A stretch of DNA of 64,000 bases, from assembly GCA_964019415.1 (NCBI GenBank), contig OZ025868.1, positions 15,684,578 to 15,748,577 of the forward strand, read 5' to 3'. Every line of letters starts with the position of its first letter. Positions within the stretch are counted from its first letter, which is position 1. A program made the translations under genes and the position numbers. This DNA comes from Ianthella basta (taxonomy: Eukaryota; Porifera; Demospongiae; Verongiida; Ianthellidae). Under the pieces are notes generated by a model, which saw only the letters and a program-made list of their open reading frames with translations, did not search any database and was not told the DNA's origin. Of this stretch, positions 57,181 through 64,000 are shown in pieces.

Positions 57181-57873
57181 CAGGGCCGTAGCACCAGGAT
57201 AGAAACCGGTCCGGCATAGTGTGCCCAACCTTGTAGGGGGTCTGGGGACATGCCCCCCAGGAAATGTTTGAAATGTAGATGCTCTAAGATCAATTCTGGG
57301 GCATTTCTAGGACTATTCCACTCACATGTGTTCAACAATCTGAGTTTTAAAGCATTATTGTTGCAGCAAACCTGTCAATAGCCTTCTTGCATGTGACAAA
57401 TAATATTGAATCAATCTTGATTTAGCTAACTGTCACAACAAGATCTTCAATAGTCATACGCACACTATGTAGCAGCATCTATTGCATTTTGACAGCTTGA
57501 CTGTGTAGTACAACACTTCACATTGTGGGAGTATCGCAATAGATCAGCAGGCACTCAAGCATAGATATAGAATCCCCATACAGTATAGTAAGGTGGTCTT
57601 ATAACATCTACAGGATGATGTAACGTTCTTATAGTTTTATGCAAACGTCATAGTAAGATGGCCGCCGCGTAGCGCAGAAAATGATTGTGCTATTTTACTT
57701 AGTAACTAGGCGAAAGTCAGCTACCCACTCGCAGTATGGTGCCCCCCCCCCCCCCCCCCCCCAAGTCTGAAAGTCTCTTAAAATGCTTAGCTTCGGTTTT
57801 TATAAATTTTGTCTTTGAGGATAAAACCGGTCCGGCCATGGCCGGACCGGCCGGACTGGGTGCTACGGCCCTG
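57181..57873. mobile_element. hAT-like non-autonomous element, 693 bp
   Basis: Inverted ends CAGGGCCGTAGCACC and GGTGCTACGGCCCTG with CAGAA on both sides (57176-57180, 57874-57878). The insertion split the conserved text GACAGAACTAATAGCAG seen in the other copies. The CAGGG..CG terminus is hAT-like, although hATs usually give 8-bp duplications. Contains a poly-C run (57739-57762) and a segment near 57650-57685 resembling 26410-26440. Confidence 0.8.
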
Positions 57874-58133
57874 CAGAACTAATAGCAGTGGTTAGTATTG
57901 ACTATCACACCCAGTCTTGAGAACAAAATTGGAAAGTTCTACTGTGCAACATCACTTATTTAGGGGAAACCTGCTGCCAAGTAGCTGAAGCAGGTGTTTG
58001 GTCCACTTGTCCCATTTATAGGATGATTCTCATGTATGGTGTGATAGACTTGTTATGTGAACACACACACACATATGAACATGTGTTCATAAGCACAAAA
58101 CAATGCATGGGTTGAAAAGAGAATATTTGAGTA

Positions 58134-58817
58134 TGTAGCGGATCACTGATGTCACCACACACATCACGCGAGTGATGTCACGTCCTCACTACCACCTGGC
58201 ATGATGGGAAAGTCAGCAGATTTTAGGGACTGTTAGTGAACTGCCACTAGGGCACTCTTTTAGGTTTTCATGTGCATGGTTTAGTAGTAATGGATCATTG
58301 TCAACACGACTCCTCATCCTGCGCTATGTTGGTGACCTGGACGTGATCATCAACCAAGCAACCTATGACCTAACTCCCAAGAGTCCCTATCGGAGCGACC
58401 GGTTACTAACGCGGAACTCCATTTTTCAAGCTGAAAACCTGCAGGCCACGGACACTGCCTTGCCTCTGTTGGCCACGGCAGCGGACGCTACCTCGCCGCC
58501 ATGGTTTACAGGTACAGCTCGGCCTTCACGCTACTCCGAGACAGTCTGGCCTTATGACCTCCTCCCCAACCGCCACCATCGTCTATTTGGCAGCTTGGCT
58601 TATCATCACTGGTCTGACCATTCCCTACTCAGTCTGTACCCCCTGTCCACCTGCCCACTTGGTCCCCATCGGCCCCTCGCCAGCCCATCTGGTCTTTCAA
58701 CGCCCCCCCCCCCCCCCCCCCCCCAGTGGCCTGCCTCATTGGCCACCCATTGGTCCTTAGCTGCTCCAGCTTGGCCTGCACTCGGCCCCCTCATGACCTC
58801 AAGTTGCACACCCCACA
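58134..58817. mobile_element. Solo LTR, 684 bp
   Basis: Begins TGTAGCGGATCACTGATG, ends GTTGCACACCCCACA, flanked by AGTA at 58130-58133 and 58818-58821. The empty site in copy 1 (near 3690) reads TTGAGTACACATG. Contains a (C)24-like tract at about 58700-58724. TG...CA and 4-bp duplication suggest a Gypsy-type LTR. The 197-codon open frame inside is not taken as a gene. Confidence 0.8.
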
Positions 58818-59429
58818 AGTACATACGTATGAAGCATGTCCTGGGAGACACTAGCAGCACTGCAATAGGCACAGGATTTGTACTTAACTAAGTTCCTGTC
58901 GCATTGGGGGATCAGCCCTTCCAATTGTGCCTCACTTACACACTCCCACCTTGACCCTAAGTAAACCCACTTTTTGCCCATTGTGTGTGAGGCTCTTCTT
59001 CACTCTGACTCCATAACTACCACAATTTCGAACATGGTCTTCCCTTGTCTTATGTAAGTTGGCACTATGAGTTCAATAATAATGATAGCCAGCCAACATG
59101 GTATGAGACATGGTAAAACTTGCTCCAACGCTCTACTTATTGGATTGCCACCGGCACTCAGATCATAGTCCTTGACCAGTTCTCATGCACTATTTAGGTG
59201 TATAGGTGTCCGGAGTCGTGCATTAGGAGCATACAAAAATTCAGTGGAAAGGAGGAGAATATGAAAAGACAAAATGGGTAAGAGCAGCCTATGATCCTTT
59301 TCTCTCACGTGTACTCCAGGCTAGCTTTGGGTGCACTGCCATCTTCAATACGTCAAATGGAGCCTATCCACGGCCTTCAATTCTTCTTCACCGTTGCTGT
59401 TTGGCTAACTTCACCAAAGCGCATAGATA

Positions 59430-60571
59430 CCGTATTCGCTCTATTAGACGCCGCGGCTACTATTTATTTCGCTAGGCAATTTGGTGCGGCGTCTATTGGA
59501 GAGCGGCTACTAATAGAGAGCGGCGTTTATTAAACTCAGTGGGCATCCGTCGGTGACTCGGTCAGTGAAGTCTTTTGTGAAGTAGGGGCTTTGGGAAAAT
59601 ATCAGCATATAGTTAAGATGATTTGGTTTGGTTTTGATACAATTCTTTCAGCCTTCCTAGGAAGCGGTACATACACGGCACTTCCAATCCAACCCAAAAG
59701 ACATTCACATATATATGCATGTACTCTGCTGTATCACATTACTTGTGTATGCCTGCATGACAATTCTTCACTCTTTATTTCAAATGCTTAAAATTAATTC
59801 TATTGTTATTGATGCATGGCCTTTTTATTCTTTATATTCATTTATTCCCCCTCACCCCACCCCACCCCTCTTTATTTATTCTACTGTGCTTGTGTCTGTA
59901 CTGTTCTGGGTGCCTTGTAAAGTAGCCTCATGGCTAAAGGCTTCCCCAGGTGAAATAAGATATCCATACCATACCATAGCCTCTTGATCAGCCTTCGCTT
60001 TCCTAGGAAGCGGTACATACACGGCACTTCCAATCCGTTTCCTCTTCTGCCAGTGACTTCACATGTTGATCTCCCTCCGTGCCTTAGAAAATGCCAAACT
60101 TTGCTGGACAGCTCTCTTGGGACGTGACCTATACTCTCCGTGCACACAGACGGCACGGAAGACGGAGAAATCCACTGTCTTAAGGAAGGCGGAGTGGCTG
60201 CAGATGCCAGGAAGACAATTGAAAGCGAACCTGCCGCACTTGCCACTGCAACAGATTTGCTCGAGGAATCAGACCCCTTCGCCGATGTTGAAGAGGACGA
60301 AGAAGAGTTGGAGGAGAACGAACTTGTTCTAGAAGACTGCTAATTCATTATACTATGCTTTCTACAATCCTTAAAATGTAGCTACTGTATACTTTTTGCT
60401 TGTATTGCTATCTCTGCTATTGCCGTTGAGTGATCCCAAGGTTGTCTACTCAAATACTAGCCGCGGCTACTAATAGAGAGCGGCTACTATTTCTTTCAGC
60501 ACATCCGAAGGTGCGGCTACTATTAGAGAGCGGCGACTAATAGAGAGCGGCGTTTAATAGAGCAAATACAG
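59430..60571 (+). mobile_element. pogo/Tigger-like deleted element
   Basis: 1142 bp, ends CCGTATTCGCTCTATTAGAC and (reverse complement) CTGTATTTGCTCTATTAAAC, TA at 59428-59429 and 60572-60573; empty site in copy 1 at 4323-4324. Subterminal GCGGCTACTA repeats. Near its 3' end (60140-60343, plus) is a frame that looks like the acidic C-terminus of a pogo-type transposase (EIHCLKEGGVAADARK, DPFADVEEDEEELEENE, stop). About 290 bp (59700-59990) flanked by a duplicated AGGAAGCGGTACATACAC segment is probably a secondary insertion. Confidence 0.8.
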
Positions 60572-61211
60572 TACATTAAGATTGGAGTAGCCATTTTTAT
60601 TGGGCACATTCCTAAATAGACGTCATGAGCATTAGGTCTGATAATAACTAGTTGCCATGTGGCAGTGAGCCAACTATATGCAATTGAGTGAAATATCATT
60701 TGGTTAGGATGCTTAGCATTCACTTTGCCTGTGTATACATGTTTGTAGACATTTGCTATTTGGTCTGGGTGGCCGTCATGCTCAAACAGACAAAACACAG
60801 TGTTGCCCGAGGTCTACAGTCGTGATAAGTTCTATAACTTATCATGAAAGGACCTAGCCTCCCAGAAATAGTGAAAGAGGTTTGCAGTCACACATGAATG
60901 TGATTGAGGTGGGCATGTATGCGTGTAGTTCACTAACTGTTGAATGCTGCAGGTCGCAATTGACTGCAGTTGGACAGGTCTTCCAAGTCTTCAGGACAAT
61001 CCAAACTTAAGCATGAGGCACCTCCCTAAAGCTGAGACAAGGAGGCAGTATGAAAATGAAGTGAAAGTTGGTAGCTATAGGCAAGTCATCAGTTATAACA
61101 GCATCTACTGGTTAGACTCTACTTCAAAATGATGTTTACGGACACGACCAATGACAGAGCTGGGGATTGAGCATGACAACCATAAAACATAACCCTCCTT
61201 TAAAATTAAAT

Positions 61212-62175
61212 TAAGAAATAATAAAAATTTTCTACAAAAATTGTAAGGATGTAGGGATGGCATAAAAAGGACAGAAACAAGTAAAGGCTGTTACACAGTG
61301 GAGCATTAACCATGGTCCCTACATGCAAGAATGTTGCACCTTATAGTCCTACACCCTTGAATGTAGGGACGATGGTTAATGCTCCACTGTGTAACAGCCT
61401 TTACTTGTTTCTGTCCTTTTTATGCCATCCCTACATCCTTACAATTTTTGTAGAAAATTTTTATTTTTTCTAGTTTCTGTACTTTTTATAAGGGGCAGCT
61501 AAGCTTAAGCAACACACAGTCACTTAATCTCAACCATAGGGCATTGGTGAAGGCATTATACCTCATTTCTGTAATCCTAGAACTCAAGGTGTGGGCTAGC
61601 ACCTAGGTTCCGCGTTAACCCAGCGAGGAACGGCGACCGGAAGCCAACCGTGGCTGGGAAATGCACGCACGACCGCGAAAGTCCTTCAAACGGCGCGCAA
61701 GCTAACTGCTGCAGCTGCTAATAAATGGCACCACTCACTCCGGTTTCATCCGGTTTAATTACGTAATTTGAAAATGGCGTCCGTCCCACTTGGCCAAGCA
61801 ACACGGCAGGAGTCGTGGCAAGTGCCGTCTTCCGCACTAACTCACGCCGCCTTCTAACCTACAAATGAATGCAGCCAGCCAAAAATGGTGCAATATGGTG
61901 GGTGAAGTATTCTCCTGGTCCCTCTGGTTCGTGCGCTACGGCTGTCAAAGAAGAAGACAAAACGTGGGAAATGTCGAGGGTGCTATCTACGTGTAGGCAC
62001 ACCTTCGCTATGAAGTAAGGTTAGTTATGGGCACTGTTCAGTCCCCGCTTAGTCATGGTAAGCTTCGTTTGCCGGTTTTCGGTCCTGTTCAGGAGTAGCG
62101 CGACTTTTCGTTTGTATTACAGCATACAAACAACCACTGCCATCCCTACATAGACAGCACTACTGTGCTGTCTGA
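61212..62175 (-). mobile_element. Helitron-like element, second copy, inverted
   Basis: Reverse-strand copy of the element at 55549-56675 without the 5' tandem repeat. In its own orientation it begins TCAGACAGCAC directly after an A (CCGTCTA|TCAGAC) and ends in the same terminal palindrome (61215-61477); its last bases differ (TTTCTTA instead of TTTCTAG). The empty site is at about 5929 in copy 1. The inner part has the same GGCGCACCTTCG/CGTAGATAGCGCC text. Confidence 0.72.
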
Positions 62176-63198
62176 TAGACGGCCCTAAACAAAGTTGATG
62201 TAGAGGTGACCAAAGCCAAGTTGTTGTAGAGGTGACAGTAGTTATGAGTTGTTGGGGTTGTCACAGGATACTTCCAATTATGTCATTGTACCATAAATCA
62301 TGGCCATACCTGCAAAGTCGGTTGATCCAATTTCTCTTCCACCGTCACACAAAACTAAAAAAGAGCATGAGATCTCACCTCTCGCTATCAATACAATATG
62401 AAGTGTAAGTGACGTTCTGTGGACACTGCATGGCTGAGATACAGCCCACAGCGGCTGATAATTGGCAGGTTACATACGAATTGCAGCAATCTGACTCAGA
62501 TAGCTACAATGCTTTGAATTCGATCCCTCTGGGAAGCAGATCTGGCAAGTAGCTATATATGCAACACTAGTCACTCCCACATGAGATGTGTTCAGTTGTA
62601 AGGTCCACTGTCTGTGAGGTGGTGTGAATGAACTTCGCAACGCTAAAGGACGCAGTAATGGGGTTCCCATCCCAGCCCGAGTCCACCAGCTCGTCACTCG
62701 TCCCACCTCCATCACCCATCACCACGACACACTTACCCAGCTCACCTTCAACTGATCCACTGTCTATGGCTAGCTGAGCGCGAGGGAGCAAGGTCGGTCA
62801 CCACTTTCAGCAGAGACTGTGCTGCGATCAGATTCAACTGTCGCTCGTTCTATCACGTCCTCGCGTGCACAAAGAAGATGGACCTAGAAGTAGCTCTATT
62901 GTGTTCAGTCATACACCAAAACTTAAGACCCAAGAGACCGATCTGTCCTCAGTAGCAAAGAGATCGGTTTCAATACGTCTTCTTTATCCTTCAGGCGCGG
63001 GCCCCACCGGTTCCCAGATGTCTTCTGACGTCACTCTCCAAATTAGGAGATCTGCTCACGTGACTCCTAATCCCATAGACCATTTTCCCGAGGGTCACGT
63101 GCGATGACGTCACCAGCCCGGTGAGGCAAAAGCTGTAGGGGACAGTATAGTAATTATACGCGTTGTTGTAGTTATAGTCTAGTTGCAGTAACGTAACG

Positions 63199-63430
63199 AT
63201 GATCGCGACGGAGGTGGATGCTCTAGGTGAATCTCTGAGGTCTACCATGGATGCGCAGTCTCTTTGAAAGAGTTTGGAGAGTGCTACGGTGCCTGTGCTG
63301 CAGAAGCTACGCAAGATATTGAAAATAACCTTTAGCAACAAGAAGAAACAGGAGCTCATCGATGCCCTTCTAGGATACGCGGCCACGCACGGCCTATTTC
63401 TCTTCCGCAACTCCAGCAGGACCAACTGAT
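63199..63430 (+). pseudogene. SAP-like fragment with early stop
   Basis: From an ATG at 63199 the frame runs MIATEVDALGESLRSTMDAQ to a TGA at 63265-63267. It then continues open with SATVPVLQKLRKILKITF and SNKKKQELIDALLGYA, resembling a SAP helix-extended-helix motif often found in transposon proteins. Not seen elsewhere in the window. Possibly linked to the adjacent THAP remnant. Confidence 0.4.
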
Positions 63431-63539
63431 GGCACTTCAGAAGGTGATGCCAGTACCTTGGGCTGTTTCCTCTGCCCGCACCTTTTCTGATATCTTTTGC
63501 TCTTGCACCAGTTGCTTCTGCATTTTCCAAGCTCCTTTC

Positions 63540-63777
63540 TTAATGTTAACAATTGTTAGAACATAGTCCACGCCACTGGGATCCTCAGAAGGTTTGCCTT
63601 CTACAAAGTGCTTTCTACAAATGATGTGGGCCACCAATCGACAGCACGACGACAGCAAACTCCTTTGATCCACAACTCCGTTCTCTCTTCATCAGAAAGA
63701 GGAAAACGAAAGAATCCATATGGACATGACGGGACATCCCGATTTGTGCAGCTGTCGGCAGCACAAGAAGACGGCAT
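63540..63777 (-). pseudogene. THAP zinc-finger domain, frameshifted
   Basis: From the ATG at 63777: MPSSCAADSCTNR (Cys pair), GFFRFPLSDEERTELWIKG (conserved Phe-Pro and Trp), then a shift of one base near 63640, after which the other frame supplies ICRKHFVEGKPSEDPSGVDY (C-x2-H and the ending typical of THAP domains). THAP domains bind DNA and are shared by host factors and P-element/Kolobok-type transposases. A sequencing error at one base would restore the domain; an intron is less likely as no splice signals fit. Sequence to 64000 shows nothing further. Confidence 0.7.
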
Positions 63778-64000
63778 GACTGACAATAAGTGCCGTCGGA
63801 AGCGCATTTCGGCTAGAATCCGGTACTTCTGCCGCTCGTTCTTCGTAATATAGCTAGCTAAAAGGAGCCAGACATTTTGACTTGACATGCTTTGAGAGCA
63901 GGGCAATATAGGTTAGGTCTGAAAAGAATGCACGCATAGCTGTCTTCCTTGCGCTAGGAGGCAGAGAGCGAAGCGACCGAAGTCATGTAACTTCGCGGCC

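Larger units (their letters stand above)
55048..63066. repeat. Segmental duplication, copy 3 (upstream of ankyrin-Death copy 3)
   Basis: Colinear with 2711-9805 apart from insertions private to each copy. It also contains a local tandem duplication: 56909-56987 and 57113-57185 repeat the same ~75 bp around an extra 125-bp segment. The possible exon noted at 2955-3131 recurs at about 55284-55457, with the same GTAAGTAC donor. A (C)23-like tract is at 57739-57762. Confidence 0.85.

Noticed and set aside
58298-58891. 197-codon plus-strand frame with Pro run
   Set aside because: Lies inside the solo LTR 58134-58817 and crosses its poly-C tract and right end; no domain.
60523-60798. 91-codon minus-strand frame
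   Set aside because: Crosses the right end of the pogo-like element into flanking DNA, and its counterpart in copy 1 is not open.

Overview
The window is eukaryotic nuclear DNA from an animal, most likely a non-bilaterian such as a sponge; that assignment is an inference. The evidence is intron-bearing genes with GT-AG junctions (introns of 78 and 183-192 bp), long ankyrin-repeat/Death-domain proteins of a kind common in sponges and cnidarians, fragments of conserved animal genes (salt-inducible kinase, AMP deaminase, CFAP68), THAP remnants, very many CA/TG microsatellites and many DNA transposons. No rRNA, tRNA, CRISPR array or prokaryotic operon was seen. All exon joins were read by eye from splice consensus and reading phase; no transcript supports them.

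Layout. Three paralogous minus-strand ankyrin-Death genes anchor the window: copy 1 (1-2710, runs off the left edge), copy 2 (23067-26002, carries a nonsense codon) and copy 3 (46510-55047, apparently intact, 1754 codons, about 35 ankyrin repeats). Each has the same small second exon (106 bp) and, where its full extent is seen, the same third exon (186 bp). The last visible exon differs. Copy 2 and two orphan cassettes (18708-19301 and 38524-39387) carry a CARD-like death-fold exon. In copy 3 the phase-compatible exon encodes a second, unrelated Death domain. The DNA upstream of copies 1 and 3 is a long segmental duplication (2711-9805 against 55048-63066). A shorter third version (26003-27650) lies upstream of copy 2.

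Between the ankyrin genes (14-22 kb and 34-45 kb) lies a shattered array of minus-strand pieces of a salt-inducible-kinase (SIK/AMPK-related) gene: the last part of the kinase domain, the UBA-like region and low-complexity C-terminal exons. They occur in several broken and reordered copies, some with stops or frameshifts. SIK pieces and ankyrin-gene tails are joined at sharp breakpoints, so the two families were co-duplicated and shuffled. No kinase N-lobe was found. Two large minisatellites sit in this landscape: a 24-bp G-rich repeat at 10281-13760 and a 14-bp repeat at 40191-41189.

Mobile DNA is abundant and often datable, because one copy of a duplication keeps the empty site. Examples are an integrase-type element with ~230-bp inverted repeats and 6-bp target duplication (31430-33239), a 3-kb foldback element (6318-9305), two Helitron-like elements, two solo LTRs with 4-bp duplications, a TTAA-flanked element, pogo-like and hAT-like non-autonomous elements, a LINE 3' end and a decayed hAT transposase. 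Isolated exons of CFAP68 (28812-29148, plus strand) and AMP deaminase (45422-45532, minus strand) look like remains or pieces of ordinary genes. The right edge has a frameshifted THAP domain and a SAP-like fragment.
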